DNA from: Saxidomus purpurata
Lineage: Eukaryota; Mollusca; Bivalvia; Venerida; Veneridae
Direction of reading: 5' to 3'
Length of the DNA: 64,000 bases
Assembly (NCBI GenBank): GCA_022818135.1
Contig: JAFMSR010000002.1
Location: 51,846,512-51,910,511, forward strand
Of the stretch, positions 12,190 through 28,859 are shown piece by piece. Position 1 is the first letter of the stretch. Each line of letters starts with the position of its first letter. The notes beneath the pieces are model-generated. The model made no database searches and was not told the DNA's origin. It saw nothing but the letters and a program-made list of their open reading frames with translations. Both the position numbers and the translations under genes were made by a program.

Positions 12190-15100
12190 CATGTTGAGCG
12201 TAACTCAAATGACGGACTTTTCACCCCCAGTGTCGGGTGTCACACTCAAACCCGACACGTGACCCCTAAGTGTCGCATATCTCCGTGTTTGTCGCGACCA
12301 GACCTACACAACGGTACCTCACATGACGCACTTTGACGAAAAAATGACCGACTTACCTTCATGTTGAGCGTAACTCAAATGACGGACTTTTCACCCCCAG
12401 TGTCGGGTGTCACACTCAAACCCGACACGTGACCCCTAAGTGTCGCATATCTCCGTGTTTGTCGCGACCAGACCTACACAACGGTACCTCACATGACGCA
12501 CTTTGACGAAAAAATGACCGACTTACCTTCATGTTGAGCGTAACTCAAATGACGGACTTTTCACCCCCAGTGTCGGGTGTCACACTCAAACCCGACACGT
12601 GACCCCTAAGTGTCGCATATCTCCGTGTTTGTCTCGACCAGACCTACACAACGGTACCTCACATGACGCACTTTGACGAAAAAATGACCGACTTACCTTC
12701 ATGTTGAGCGTAACTCAAATGACGGACTTTTCACCCTCCAGTGTCGGGTGTCACACTCAAACCCGACACGTGACCCCTAAGTGTCGCATATCTCCGTGTT
12801 TGTCGCGACCAGACCTACACAACGGTACCTCACATGACGCACTTTGACGAAAAAATGACCGACTTACCTTCATGTTGAGCGTAACTCAAATGACGGACTT
12901 TTCACCCCCAGTGTCGGGTGTCACACTCAAACCCGACACGTGACCCCTAAGTGTCGCATATCTCCGTGTTTGTCGCGACCAGACCTACACAACGGTACCT
13001 CACATGACGCACTTTGACGAAAAAATGACCGACTTACCTTCATGTTGAGCGTAACTCAAATGACGGACTTTTCACCCCCAGTGTCGGGTGTCACACTCAA
13101 ACCCGACACGTGACCCCTAAGTGTCGCATATCTCCGTGTTTGTCTCGACCAGACCTACACAACGGTACCTCACATGACGCACTTTGACGAAAAAATGACC
13201 GACTTACCTTCATGTTGAGCGTAACTCAAATGACGGACTTTTCACCCCCAGTGTCGGGTGTCACACTCAAACCCGACACGTGACCCCTAAGTGTCGCATA
13301 TCTCCGTGTTTGTCTCGACCAGACCTACACAACGGTACCTCACATGACGCACTTTGACGAAAAAATGACCGACTTACCTTCATGTTGAGCGTAACTCAAA
13401 TGACGGACTTTTCACCCCCAGTGTCGGGTGTCACACTCAAACCCGACACGTGACCCCTAAGTGTCGCATATCTCCGTGTTTGTCGCGACCAGACCTACAC
13501 AACGGTACCTCACATGACGCACTTTGACGAAAAAATGACCGACTTACCTTCATGTTGAGCGTAACTCAAATGACGGACTTTTCACCCCCAGTGTCGGGTG
13601 TCACACTCAAACCCGACACGTGACCCCTAAGTGTCGCATATCTCCGTGTTTGTCTCGACCAGACCTACACAACGGTACCTCACATGACGCACTTTGACGA
13701 AAAAATGACCGACTTACCTTCATGTTGAGCGTAACTCAAATGACGGACTTTTCACCCCCAGTGTCGGGTGTCACACTCAAACCCGACACGTGACCCCTAA
13801 GTGTCGCATATCTCCGTGTTTGTCTCGACCAGACCTACACAACGGTACCTCACATGACGCACTTTGACGAAAAAATGACCGACTTACCTTCATGTTGAGC
13901 GTAACTCAAATGACGGACTTTTCACCCCCAGTGTCGGGTGTCACACTCAAACCCGACACGTGACCCCTAAGTGTCGCATATCTCCGTGTTTGTCTCGACC
14001 AGACCTACACAACGGTACCTCACATGACGCACTTTGACGAAAAAATGACCGACTTACCTTCATGTTGAGCGTAACTCAAATGACGGACTTTTCACCCCCA
14101 GTGTCGGGTGTCACACTCAAACCCGACACGTGACCCCTAAGTGTCGCATATCTCCGTGTTTGTCGCGACCAGACCTACACAACGGTACCTCACATGACGC
14201 ACTTTGACGAAAAAATGACCGACTTACCTTCATGTTGAGCGTAACTCAAATGACGGACTTTTCACCCCCAGTGTCGGGTGTCACACTCAAACCCGACACG
14301 TGACCCCTAAGTGTCGCATATCTCCGTGTTTGTCTCGACCAGACCTACACAACGGTACCTCACATGACGCACTTTGACGAAAAAATGACCGACTTACCTT
14401 CATGTTGAGCGTAACTCAAATGACGGACTTTTCACCCCCAGTGTCGGGTGTCACACTCAAACCCGACACGTGACCCCTAAGTGTCGCATATCTCCGTGTT
14501 TGTCGCGACCAGACCTACACAACGGTACCTCACATGACGCACTTTGACGAAAAAATGACCGACTTACCTTCATGTTGAGCGTAACTCAAATGACGGACTT
14601 TTCACCCCCAGTGTCGGGTGTCACACTCAAACCCGACACGTGACCCCTAAGTGTCGCATATCTCCGTGTTTGTCTCGACCAGACCTACACAACGGTACCT
14701 CACATGACGCACTTTGACGAAAAAATGACCGACTTACCTTCATGTTGAGCGTAACTCAAATGACGGACTTTTCACCCCCAGTGTCGGGTGTCACACTCAA
14801 ACCCGACACGTGACCCCTAAGTGTCGCATATCTCCGTGTTTGTCTCGACCAGACCTACACAACGGTACCTCACATGACGCACTTTGACGAAAAAATGACC
14901 GACTTACCTTCATGTTGAGCGTAACTCAAATGACGGACTTTTCACCCCCAGTGTCGGGTGTCACACTCAAACCCGACACGTGACCCCTAAGTGTCGCATA
15001 TCTCCGTGTTTGTCTCGACCAGACCTACACAACGGTACCTCACATGACGCACTTTGACGAAAAAATGACCGACTTACCTTCATGTTGAGCGTAACTCAAA

Positions 15101-18100
15101 TGACGGACTTTTCACCCCCAGTGTCGGGTGTCACACTCAAACCCGACACGTGACCCCTAAGTGTCGCATATCTCCGTGTTTGTCTCGACCAGACCTACAC
15201 AACGGTACCTCACATGACGCACTTTGACGAAAAAATGACCGACTTACCTTCATGTTGAGCGTAACTCAAATGACGGACTTTTCACCCCCAGTGTCGGGTG
15301 TCACACTCAAACCCGACACGTGACCCCTAAGTGTCGCATATCTCCGTGTTTGTCTCGACCAGACCTACACAACGGTACCTCACATGACGCACTTTGACGA
15401 AAAAATGACCGACTTACCTTCATGTTGAGCGTAACTCAAATGACGGACTTTTCACCCCCAGTGTCGGGTGTCACACTCAAACCCGACACGTGACCCCTAA
15501 GTGTCGCATATCTCCGTGTTTGTCTCGACCAGACCTACACAACGGTACCTCACATGACGCACTTTGACGAAAAAATGACCGACTTACCTTCATGTTGAGC
15601 GTAACTCAAATGACGGACTTTTCACCCCCAGTGTCGGGTGTCACACTCAAACCCGACACGTGACCCCTAAGTGTCGCATATCTCCGTGTTTGTCTCGACC
15701 AGACCTACACAACGGTACCTCACATGACGCACTTTGACGAAAAAATGACCGACTTACCTTCATGTTGAGCGTAACTCAAATGACGGACTTTTCACCCCCA
15801 GTGTCGGGTGTCACACTCAAACCCGACACGTGACCCCTAAGTGTCGCATATCTCCGTGTTTGTCTCGACGAGACCTACACAACGGTACCTCACATGACGC
15901 ACTTTGACGAAAAAATGACCGACTTACCTTCATGTTGAGCGTAACTCAAATGACGGACTTTTCACCCCCAGTGTCGGGTGTCACACTCAAACCCGACACG
16001 TGACCCCTAAGTGTCGCATATCTCCGTGTTTGTCTCGACCAGACCTACACAACGGTACCTCACATGACGCACTTTGACGAAAAAATGACCGACTTACCTT
16101 CATGTTGAGCGTAACTCAAATGACGGACTTTTCACCCCCAGTGTCGGGTGTCACACTCAAACCCGACACGTGACCCCTAAGTGTCGCATATCTCCGTGTT
16201 TGTCTCGACCAGACCTACACAACGGTACCTCACATGACGCACTTTGACGAAAAAATGACCGACTTACCTTCATGTTGAGCGTAACTCAAATGACGGACTT
16301 TTCACCCCCAGTGTCGGGTGTCACACTCAAACCCGACACGTGACCCCTAAGTGTCGCATATCTCCGTGTTTGTCTCGACCAGACCTACACAACGGTACCT
16401 CACATGACGCACTTTGACGAAAAAATGACCGACTTACCTTCATGTTGAGCGTAACTCAAATGACGGACTTTTCACCCCCAGTGTCGGGTGTCACACTCAA
16501 ACCCGACACGTGACCCCTAAGTGTCGCATATCTCCGTGTTTGTCTCGACCAGACCTACACAACGGTACCTCACATGACGCACTTTGACGAAAAAATGACC
16601 GACTTACCTTCATGTTGAGCGTAACTCAAATGACGGACTTTTCACCCCCAGTGTCGGGTGTCACACTCAAACCCGACACGTGACCCCTAAGTGTCGCATA
16701 TCTCCGTGTTTGTCTCGACCAGACCTACACAACGGTACCTCACATGACGCACTTTGACGAAAAAATGACCGACTTACCTTCATGTTGAGCGTAACTCAAA
16801 TGACGGACTTTTCACCCCCAGTGTCGGGTGTCACACTCAAACCCGACACGTGACCCCTAAGTGTCGCATATCTCCGTGTTTGTCTCGACGAGACCTACAC
16901 AACGGTACCTCACATGACGCACTTTGACGAAAAAATGACCGACTTACCTTCATGTTGAGCGTAACTCAAATGACGGACTTTTCACCCCCAGTGTCGGGTG
17001 TCACACTCAAACCCGACACGTGACCCCTAAGTGTCGCATATCTCCGTGTTTGTCTCGACCAGACCTACACAACGGTACCTCACATGACGCACTTTGACGA
17101 AAAAATGACCGACTTACCTTCATGTTGAGCGTAACTCAAATGACGGACTTTTCACCCTCAGTGTCGGGTGTCACACTCAAACCCGACACGTGACCCCTAA
17201 GTGTCGCATATCTCCGTGTTTGTCTCGACCAGACCTACACAACGGTACCTCACATGACGCACTTTGACGAAAAAATGACCGACTTACCTTCATGTTGAGC
17301 GTAACTCAAATGACGGACTTTTCACCCCCAGTGTCGGGTGTCACACTCAAACCCGACACGTGACCCCTAAGTGTCGCATATCTCCGTGTTTGTCTCGACC
17401 AGACCTACACAACGGTACCTCACATGACGCACTTTGACGAAAAAATGACCGACTTACCTTCATGTTGAGCGTAACTCAAATGACGGACTTTTCACCCCCA
17501 GTGTCGGGTGTCACACTCAAACCCGACACGTGACCCCTAAGTGTCGCATATCTCCGTGTTTGTCTCGACCAGACCTACACAACGGTACCTCACATGACGC
17601 ACTTTGACGAAAAAATGACCGACTTACCTTCATGTTGAGCGTAACTCAAATGACGGACTTTTCACCCCCAGTGTCGGGTGTCACACTCAAACCCGACACG
17701 TGACCCCTAAGTGTCGCATATCTCCGTGTTTGTCTCGACGAGACCTACACAACGGTACCTCACATGACGCACTTTGACGAAAAAATGACCGACTTACCTT
17801 CATGTTGAGCGTAACTCAAATGACGGACTTTTCACCCCCAGTGTCGGGTGTCACACTCAAACCCGACACGTGACCCCTAAGTGTCGCATATCTCCGTGTT
17901 TGTCTCGACCAGACCTACACAACGGTACCTCACATGACGCACTTTGACGAAAAAATGACCGACTTACCTTCATGTTGAGCGTAACTCAAATGACGGACTT
18001 TTCACCCCCAGTGTCGGGTGTCACACTCAAACCCGACACGTGACCCCTAAGTGTCGCATATCTCCGTGTTTGTCTCGACCAGACCTACACAACGGTACCT

Positions 18101-21100
18101 CACATGACGCACTTTGACGAAAAAATGACCGACTTACCTTCATGTTGAGCGTAACTCAAATGACGGACTTTTCACCCCCAGTGTCGGGTGTCACACTCAA
18201 ACCCGACACGTGACCCCTAAGTGTCGCATATCTCCGTGTTTGTCTCGACCAGACCTACACAACGGTACCTCACATGACGCACTTTGACGAAAAAATGACC
18301 GACTTACCTTCATGTTGAGCGTAACTCAAATGACGGACTTTTCACCCCCAGTGTCGGGTGTCACACTCAAACCCGACACGTGACCCCTAAGTGTCGCATA
18401 TCTCCGTGTTTGTCTCGACCAGACCTACACAACGGTACCTCACATGACGCACTTTGACGAAAAAATGACCGACTTACCTTCATGTTGAGCGTAACTCAAA
18501 TGACGGACTTTTCACCCCCAGTGTCGGGTGTCACACTCAAACCCGACACGTGACCCCTAAGTGTCGCATATCTCCGTGTTTGTCTCGACCAGACCTACAC
18601 AACGGTACCTCACATGACGCACTTTGACGAAAAAATGACCGACTTACCTTCATGTTGAGCGTAACTCAAATGACGGACTTTTCACCCTCCAGTGTCGGGT
18701 GTCACACTCAAACCCGACACGTGACCCCTAAGTGTCGCATATCTCCGTGTTTGTCTCGACCAGACCTACACAACGGTACCTCACATGACGCACTTTGACG
18801 AAAAAATGACCGACTTACCTTCATGTTGAGCGTAACTCAAATGACGGACTTTTCACCCCCAGTGTCGGGTGTCACACTCAAACCCGACACGTGACCCCTA
18901 AGTGTCGCATATCTCCGTGTTTGTCTCGACCAGACCTACACAACGGTACCTCACATGACGCACTTTGACGAAAAAATGACCGACTTACCTTCATGTTGAG
19001 CGTAACTCAAATGACGGACTTTTCACCCCCAGTGTCGGGTGTCACACTCAAACCCGACACGTGACCCCTAAGTGTCGCATATCTCCGTGTTTGTCTCGAC
19101 CAGACCTACACAACGGTACCTCACATGACGCACTTTGACGAAAAAATGACCGACTTACCTTCATGTTGAGCGTAACTCAAATGACGGACTTTTCACCCTC
19201 CAGTGTCGGGTGTCACACTCAAACCCGACACGTGACCCCTAAGTGTCGCATATCTCCGTGTTTGTCTCGACCAGACCTACACAACGGTACCTCACATGAC
19301 GCACTTTGACGAAAAAATGACCGACTTACCTTCATGTTGAGCGTAACTCAAATGACGGACTTTTCACCCCCAGTGTCGGGTGTCACACTCAAACCCGACA
19401 CGTGACCCCTAAGTGTCGCATATCTCCGTGTTTGTCTCGACGAGACCTACACAACGGTACCTCACATGACGCACTTTGACGAAAAAATGACCGACTTACC
19501 TTCATGTTGAGCGTAACTCAAATGACGGACTTTTCACCCTCAGTGTCGGGTGTCACACTCAAACCCGACACGTGACCCCTAAGTGTCGCATATCTCCGTG
19601 TTTGTCTCGACGAGACCTACACAACGGTACCTCACATGACGCACTTTGACGAAAAAATGACCGACTTACCTTCATGTTGAGCGTAACTCAAATGACGGAC
19701 TTTTCACCCCCAGTGTCGGGTGTCACACTCAAACCCGACACGTGACCCCTAAGTGTCGCATATCTCCGTGTTTGTCTCGACCAGACCTACACAACGGTAC
19801 CTCACATGACGCACTTTGACGAAAAAATGACCGACTTACCTTCATGTTGAGCGTAACTCAATGACGGACTTTTCACCCTCAGTGTCGGGTGTCACACTCA
19901 AACCCGACACGTGACCCCTAAGTGTCGCATATCTCCGTGTTTGTCTCGACCAGACCTACACAACGGTACCTCACATGACGCACTTTGACGAAAAAATGAC
20001 CGACTTACCTTCATGTTGAGCGTAACTCAAATGACGGACTTTTCACCCCCAGTGTCGGGTGTCACACTCAAACCCGACACGTGACCCCTAAGTGTCGCAT
20101 ATCTCCGTGTTTGTCTCGACGAGACCTACACAACGGTACCTCACATGACGCACTTTGACGAAAAAATGACCGACTTACCTTCATGTTGAGCGTAACTCAA
20201 ATGACGGACTTTTCACCCCCAGTGTCGGGTGTCACACTCAAACCCGACACGTGACCCCTAAGTGTCGCATATCTCCGTGTTTGTCTCGACCAGACCTACA
20301 CAACGGTACCTCACATGACGCACTTTGACGAAAAAATGACCGACTTACCTTCATGTTGAGCGTAACCTCACATGACGGACTTTTCACCCCCAGTGTCGGG
20401 TGTCACACTCAAACCCGACACGTGACCCCTAAGTGTCGCATATCTCCGTGTTTGTCTCGACGAGACCTACACAACGGTACCTCACATGACGCACTTTGAC
20501 GAAAAAATGACCGACTTACCTTCATGTTGAGCGTAACTCAAATGACGGACTTTTCACCCCCCAGTGTCGGGTGTCACACTCAAACCCGACACGTGACCCC
20601 TAAGTGTCGCATATCTCCGTGTTTGTCTCGACCAGACCTACACAACGGTACCTCACATGACGCACTTTGACGAAAAAATGACCGACTTACCTTCATGTTG
20701 AGCGTAACTCAAATGACGGACTTTTCACCCCCAGTGTCGGGTGTCACACTCAAACCCGACACGTGACCCCTAAGTGTCGCATATCTCCGTGTTTGTCTCG
20801 ACCAGACCTACACAACGGTACCTCACATGACGCACTTTGACGAAAAAATGACCGACTTACCTTCATGTTGAGCGTAACTCAAATGACGGACTTTTCACCC
20901 CCAGTGTCGGGTGTCACACTCAAACCCGACACGTGACCCCTAAGTGTCGCATATCTCCGTGTTTGTCTCGACCAGACCTACACAACGGTACCTCACATGA
21001 CGCACTTTGACGAAAAAATGACCGACTTACCTTCATGTTGAGCGTAACTCAAATGACGGACTTTTCACCCCCAGTGTCGGGTGTCACACTCAAACCCGAC

Positions 21101-24100
21101 ACGTGACCCCTAAGTGTCGCATATCTCCGTGTTTGTCTCGACCAGACCTACACAACGGTACCTCACATGACGCACTTTGACGAAAAAATGACCGACTTAC
21201 CTTCATGTTGAGCGTAACTCAAATGACGGACTTTTCACCCTCCAGTGTCGGGTGTCACACTCAAACCCGACACGTGACCCCTAAGTGTCGCATATCTCCG
21301 TGTTTGTCTCGACCAGACCTACACAACGGTACCTCACATGACGCACTTTGACGAAAAAATGACCGACTTACCTTCATGTTGAGCGTAACTCAAATGACGG
21401 ACTTTTCACCCCCAGTGTCGGGTGTCACACTCAAACCCGACACGTGACCCCTAAGTGTCGCATATCTCCGTGTTTGTCTCGACGAGACCTACACAACGGT
21501 ACCTCACATGACGCACTTTGACGAAAAAATGACCGACTTACCTTCATGTTGAGCGTAACTCAAATGACGGACTTTTCACCCCCAGTGTCGGGTGTCACAC
21601 TCAAACCCGACACGTGACCCCTAAGTGTCGCATATCTCCGTGTTTGTCTCGACCAGACCTACACAACGGTACCTCACATGACGCACTTTGACGAAAAAAT
21701 GACCGACTTACCTTCATGTTGAGCGTAACTCAAATGACGGACTTTTCACCCCCAGTGTCGGGTGTCACACTCAAACCCGACACGTGACCCCTAAGTGTCG
21801 CATATCTCCGTGTTTGTCTCGACCAGACCTACACAACGGTACCTCACATGACGCACTTTGACGAAAAAATGACCGACTTACCTTCATGTTGAGCGTAACT
21901 CAAATGACGGACTTTTCACCCCCAGTGTCGGGTGTCACACTCAAACCCGACACGTGACCCCTAAGTGTCGCATATCTCCGTGTTTGTCTCGACCAGACCT
22001 ACACAACGGTACCTCACATGACGCACTTTGACGAAAAAATGACCGACTTACCTTCATGTTGAGCGTAACTCAAATGACGGACTTTTCACCCCCAGTGTCG
22101 GGTGTCACACTCAAACCCGACACGTGACCCCTAAGTGTCGCATATCTCCGTGTTTGTCTCGACCAGACCTACACAACGGTACCTCACATGACGCACTTTG
22201 ACGAAAAAATGACCGACTTACCTTCATGTTGAGCGTAACTCAAATGACGGACTTTTCACCCCCAGTGTCGGGTGTCACACTCAAACCCGACACGTGACCC
22301 CTAAGTGTCGCATATCTCCGTGTTTGTCTCGACGAGACCTACACAACGGTACCTCACATGACGCACTTTGACGAAAAAATGACCGACTTACCTTCATGTT
22401 GAGCGTAACTCAAATGACGGACTTTTCACCCCCAGTGTCGGGTGTCACACTCAAACCCGACACGTGACCCCTAAGTGTCGCATATCTCCGTGTTTGTCTC
22501 GACCAGACCTACACAACGGTACCTCACATGACGCACTTTGACGAAAAAATGACCGACTTACCTTCATGTTGAGCGTAACTCAAATGACGGACTTTTCACC
22601 CCCAGTGTCGGGTGTCACACTCAAACCCGACACGTGACCCCTAAGTGTCGCATATCTCCGTGTTTGTCTCGACCAGACCTACACAACGGTACCTCACATG
22701 ACGCACTTTGACGAAAAAATGACCGACTTACCTTCATGTTGAGCGTAACCTCAAATGACGGACTTTTTCACCCTCAGTGTCGGGTGTCACACTCAAACCC
22801 GACACGTGACCCCTAAGTGTCGCATATCTCCGTGTTTGTCTCGACCAGACCTACACAACGGTACCTCACATGACGCACTTTGACGAAAAAATGACCGACT
22901 TACCTTCATGTTGAGCGTAACCTCAAATGACGGACTTTTCACCCCCAGTGTCGGGTGTCACACTCAAACCCGACACGTGACCCCTAAGTGTCGCATATCT
23001 CCGTGTTTGTCTCGACCAGACCTACACAACGGTACCTCACATGACGCACTTTGACGAAAAAATGACCGACTTACCTTCATGTTGAGCGTAACTCAAATGA
23101 CGGACTTTTCACCCTCAGTGTCGGGTGTCACACTCAAACCCGACACGTGACCCCTAAGTGTCGCATATCTCCGTGTTTGTCTCGACGAGACCTACACAAC
23201 GGTACCTCACATGACGCACTTTGACGAAAAAATGACCGACTTACCTTCATGTTGAGCGTAACTCAAATGACGGACTTTTCACCCCCAGTGTCGGGTGTCA
23301 CACTCAAACCCGACACGTGACCCCTAAGTGTCGCATATCTCCGTGTTTGTCTCGACCAGACCTACACAACGGTACCTCACATGACGCACTTTGACGAAAA
23401 AATGACCGACTTACCTTCATGTTGAGCGTAACTCAAATGACGGACTTTTCACCCCCAGTGTCGGGTGTCACACTCAAACCCGACACGTGACCCCTAAGTG
23501 TCGCATATCTCCGTGTTTGTCTCGACGAGACCTACACAACGGTACCTCACATGACGCACTTTGACGAAAAAATGACCGACTTACCTTCATGTTGAGCGTA
23601 ACTCAAATGACGGACTTTTCACCCTCCAGTGTCGGGTGTCACACTCAAACCCGACACGTGACCCCTAAGTGTCGCATATCTCCGTGTTTGTCTCGACCAG
23701 ACCTACACAACGGTACCTCACATGACGCACTTTGACGAAAAAATGACCGACTTACCTTCATGTTGAGCGTAACTCAAATGACGGACTTTTCACCCCCAGT
23801 GTCGGGTGTCACACTCAAACCCGACACGTGACCCCTAAGTGTCGCATATCTCCGTGTTTGTCTCGACCAGACCTACACAACGGTACCTCACATGACGCAC
23901 TTTGACGAAAAAATGACCGACTTACCTTCATGTTGAGCGTAACTCAAATGACGGACTTTTCACCCTCCAGTGTCGGGTGTCACACTCAAACCCGACACGT
24001 GACCCCTAAGTGTCGCATATCTCCGTGTTTGTCTCGACCAGACCTACACAACGGTACCTCACATGACGCACTTTGACGAAAAAATGACCGACTTACCTTC

Positions 24101-27100
24101 ATGTTGAGCGTAACTCAAATGACGGACTTTTCACCCCCAGTGTCGGGTGTCACACTCAAACCCGACACGTGACCCCTAAGTGTCGCATATCTCCGTGTTT
24201 GTCTCGACCAGACCTACACAACGGTACCTCACATGACGCACTTTGACGAAAAAATGACCGACTTACCTTCATGTTGAGCGTAACTCAAATGACGGACTTT
24301 TCACCCTCAGTGTCGGGTGTCACACTCAAACCCGACACGTGACCCCTAAGTGTCGCATATCTCCGTGTTTGTCTCGACCAGACCTACACAACGGTACCTC
24401 ACATGACGCACTTTGACGAAAAAATGACCGACTTACCTTCATGTTGAGCGTAACTCAAATGACGGACTTTTCACCCTCCAGTGTCGGGTGTCACACTCAA
24501 ACCCGACACGTGACCCCTAAGTGTCGCATATCTCCGTGTTTGTCTCGACCAGACCTACACAACGGTACCTCACATGACGCACTTTGACGAAAAAATGACC
24601 GACTTACCTTCATGTTGAGCGTAACTCAAATGACGGACTTTTCACCCCCAGTGTCGGGTGTCACACTCAAACCCGACACGTGACCCCTAAGTGTCGCATA
24701 TCTCCGTGTTTGTCTCGACCAGACCTACACAACGGTACCTCACATGACGCACTTTGACGAAAAAATGACCGACTTACCTTCATGTTGAGCGTAACTCAAA
24801 TGACGGACTTTTCACCCCCAGTGTCGGGTGTCACACTCAAACCCGACACGTGACCCCTAAGTGTCGCATATCTCCGTGTTTGTCTCGACGAGACCTACAC
24901 AACGGTACCTCACATGACGCCTTTGACGAAAAAATGACCGACTTACCTTCATGTTGAGCGTACTCAATGACGGACTTTTCACCCTCAGTGTCGGGTGTCA
25001 CACTCAAACCCGACACGTGACCCCTAAGTGTCGCATATCTCCGTGTTTGTCTCGACCAGACCTACACAACGGTACCTCACATGACGCACTTTGACGAAAA
25101 AATGACCGACTTACCTTCATGTTGAGCGTAACTCAATGACGGACTTTTCACCCCCAGTGTCGGGTGTCACACTCAAACCCGACACGTGACCCCTAAGTGT
25201 CGCATATCTCCGTGTTTGTCTCGACCAGACCTACACAACGGTACCTCACATGACGCACTTTGACGAAAAAATGACCGACTTACCTTCATGTTGAGCGTAA
25301 CTCAAATGACGGACTTTTCACCCCCAGTGTCGGGTGTCACACTCAAACCCGACACGTGACCCCTAAGTGTCGCATATCTCCGTGTTTGTCTCGACCAGAC
25401 CTACACAACGGTACCTCACATGACGCACTTTGACGAAAAAATGACCGACTTACCTTCATGTTGAGCGTAACTCAAATGACGGACTTTTCACCCCCAGTGT
25501 CGGGTGTCACACTCAAACCCGACACGTGACCCCTAAGTGTCGCATATCTCCGTGTTTGTCTCGACCAGACCTACACAACGGTACCTCACATGACGCACTT
25601 TGACGAAAAAATGACCGACTTACCTTCATGTTGAGCGTAACTCAAATGACGGACTTTTCACCCCCAGTGTCGGGTGTCACACTCAAACCCGACACGTGAC
25701 CCCTAAGTGTCGCATATCTCCGTGTTTGTCTCGACCAGACCTACACAACGGTACCTCACATGACGCACTTTGACGAAAAAATGACCGACTTACCTTCATG
25801 TTGAGCGTAACTCAATGACGGACTTTTCACCCCTCAGTGTCGGGTGTCACACTCAAACCCGACACGTGACCCCTAAGTGTCGCATATCTCCGTGTTTGTC
25901 TCGACCAGACCTACACAACGGTACCTCACATGACGCACTTTGACGAAAAAATGACCGACTTACCTTCATGTTGAGCGTAACTCAAATGACGGACTTTTCA
26001 CCCCCAGTGTCGGGTGTCACACTCAAACCCGACACGTGACCCCTAAGTGTCGCATATCTCCGTGTTTGTCTCGACCAGACCTACACAACGGTACCTCACA
26101 TGACGCACTTTGACGAAAAAATGACCGACTTACCTTCATGTTGAGCGTAACTCAAATGACGGACTTTTCACCCCCAGTGTCGGGTGTCACACTCAAACCC
26201 GACACGTGACCCCTAAGTGTCGCATATCTCCGTGTTTGTCTCGACCAGACCTACACAACGGTACCTCACATGACGCACTTTGACGAAAAAATGACCGACT
26301 TACCTTCATGTTGAGCGTAACTCAAATGACGGACTTTTCACCCCCAGTGTCGGGTGTCACACTCAAACCCGACACGTGACCCCTAAGTGTCGCATATCTC
26401 CGTGTTTGTCTCGACCAGACCTACACAACGGTACCTCACATGACGCACTTTGACGAAAAAATGACCGACTTACCTTCATGTTGAGCGTAACTCAAATGAC
26501 GGACTTTTCACCCCCAGTGTCGGGTGTCACACTCAAACCCGACACGTGACCCCTAAGTGTCGCATATCTCCGTGTTTGTCTCGACCAGACCTACACAACG
26601 GTACCTCACATGACGCACTTTGACGAAAAAATGACCGACTTACCTTCATGTTGAGCGTAACTCAATGACGGACTTTTCACCCTCCAGTGTCGGGTGTCAC
26701 ACTCAAACCCGACACGTGACCCCTAAGTGTCGCATATCTCCGTGTTTGTCTCGACCAGACCTACACAACGGTACCTCACATGACGCACTTTGACGAAAAA
26801 ATGACCGACTTACCTTCATGTTGAGCGTAACTCAAATGACGGACTTTTCACCCCCAGTGTCGGGTGTCACACTCAAACCCGACACGTGACCCCTAAGTGT
26901 CGCATATCTCCGTGTTTGTCTCGACCAGACCTACACAACGGTACCTCACATGACGCACTTTGACGAAAAAATGACCGACTTACCTTCATGTTGAGCGTAA
27001 CTCAAATGACGGACTTTTCACCCTCCAGTGTCGGGTGTCACACTCAAACCCGACACGTGACCCCTAAGTGTCGCATATCTCCGTGTTTGTCTCGACCAGA

Positions 27101-28800
27101 CCTACACAACGGTACCTCACATGACGCACTTTGACGAAAAAATGACCGACTTACCTTCATGTTGAGCGTAACTCAAATGACGGACTTTTCACCCCCAGTG
27201 TCGGGTGTCACACTCAAACCCGACACGTGACCCCTAAGTGTCGCATATCTCCGTGTTTGTCTCGACCAGACCTACACAACGGTACCTCACATGACGCACT
27301 TTGACGAAAAAATGACCGACTTACCTTCATGTTGAGCGTAACTCAAATGACGGACTTTTCACCCCCAGTGTCGGGTGTCACACTCAAACCCGACACGTGA
27401 CCCCTAAGTGTCGCATATCTCCGTGTTTGTCTCGACGAGACCTACACAACGGTACCTCACATGACGCACTTTGACGAAAAAATGACCGACTTACCTTCAT
27501 GTTGAGCGTAACTCAAATGACGGACTTTTCACCCCCAGTGTCGGGTGTCACACTCAAACCCGACACGTGACCCCTAAGTGTCGCATATCTCCGTGTTTGT
27601 CTCGACCAGACCTACACAACGGTACCTCACATGACGCACTTTGACGAAAAAATGACCGACTTACCTTCATGTTGAGCGTAACTCAAATGACGGACTTTTC
27701 ACCCCCAGTGTCGGGTGTCACACTCAAACCCGACACGTGACCCCTAAGTGTCGCATATCTCCGTGTTTGTCTCGACCAGACCTACACAACGGTACCTCAC
27801 ATGACGCACTTTGACGAAAAAATGACCGACTTACCTTCATGTTGAGCGTAACTCAAATGACGGACTTTTCACCCCCAGTGTCGGGTGTCACACTCAAACC
27901 CGACACGTGACCCCTAAGTGTCGCATATCTCCGTGTTTGTCTCGACCAGACCTACACAACGGTACCTCACATGACGCACTTTGACGAAAAAATGACCGAC
28001 TTACCTTCATGTTGAGCGTAACTCAAATGACGGACTTTTCACCCTCCAGTGTCGGGTGTCACACTCAAACCCGACACGTGACCCCTAAGTGTCGCATATC
28101 TCCGTGTTTGTCTCGACCAGACCTACACAACGGTACCTCACATGACGCACTTTGACGAAAAAATGACCGACTTACCTTCATGTTGAGCGTAACTCAAATG
28201 ACGGACTTTTCACCCTCCAGTGTCGGGTGTCACACTCAAACCCGACACGTGACCCCTAAGTGTCGCATATCTCCGTGTTTGTCTCGACCAGACCTACACA
28301 ACGGTACCTCACATGACGCACTTTGACGAAAAAATGACCGACTTACCTTCATGTTGAGCGTAACTCAAATGACGGACTTTTCACCCCCAGTGTCGGGTGT
28401 CACACTCAAACCCGACACGTGACCCCTAAGTGTCGCATATCTCCGTGTTTGTCTCGACCAGACCTACACAACGGTACCTCACATGACGCACTTTGACGAA
28501 AAAATGACCGACTTACCTTCATGTTGAGCGTAACTCAAATGACGGACTTTTCACCCCCAGTGTCGGGTGTCACACTCAAACCCGACACGTGACCCCTAAG
28601 TGTCGCATATCTCCGTGTTTGTCTCGACCAGACCTACACAACGGTACCTCACATGACGCACTTTGACGAAAAAATGACCGACTTACCTTCATGTTGAGCG
28701 TAACTCAAATGACGGACTTTTCACCCCCAGTGTCGGGTGTCACACTCAAACCCGACACGTGACCCCTAAGTGTCGCATATCTCCGTGTTTGTCTCGACCA
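12190..28800 (+). repeat. Satellite core zone (TTGAGCG/GTCTCGACC class)
   Basis: TTGAGCG is fixed from about 12.19 kb to 28.8 kb. TCTCGACC first appears at 12.63 kb and is fixed from about 14.67 kb. GACCCCTAAG is universal. Minor variants inside the core are GACGAGACC (for example 15.87, 16.89, 17.74, 19.44, 20.46, 21.48, 22.33, 27.43 kb), CACCCTCAG and CACCCTCCAG. Confidence 0.85.
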
Positions 28801-28859
28801 GACCTACACAACGGTACCTCACATGACGCACTTTGACGAAAAAATGACCGACTTACCTT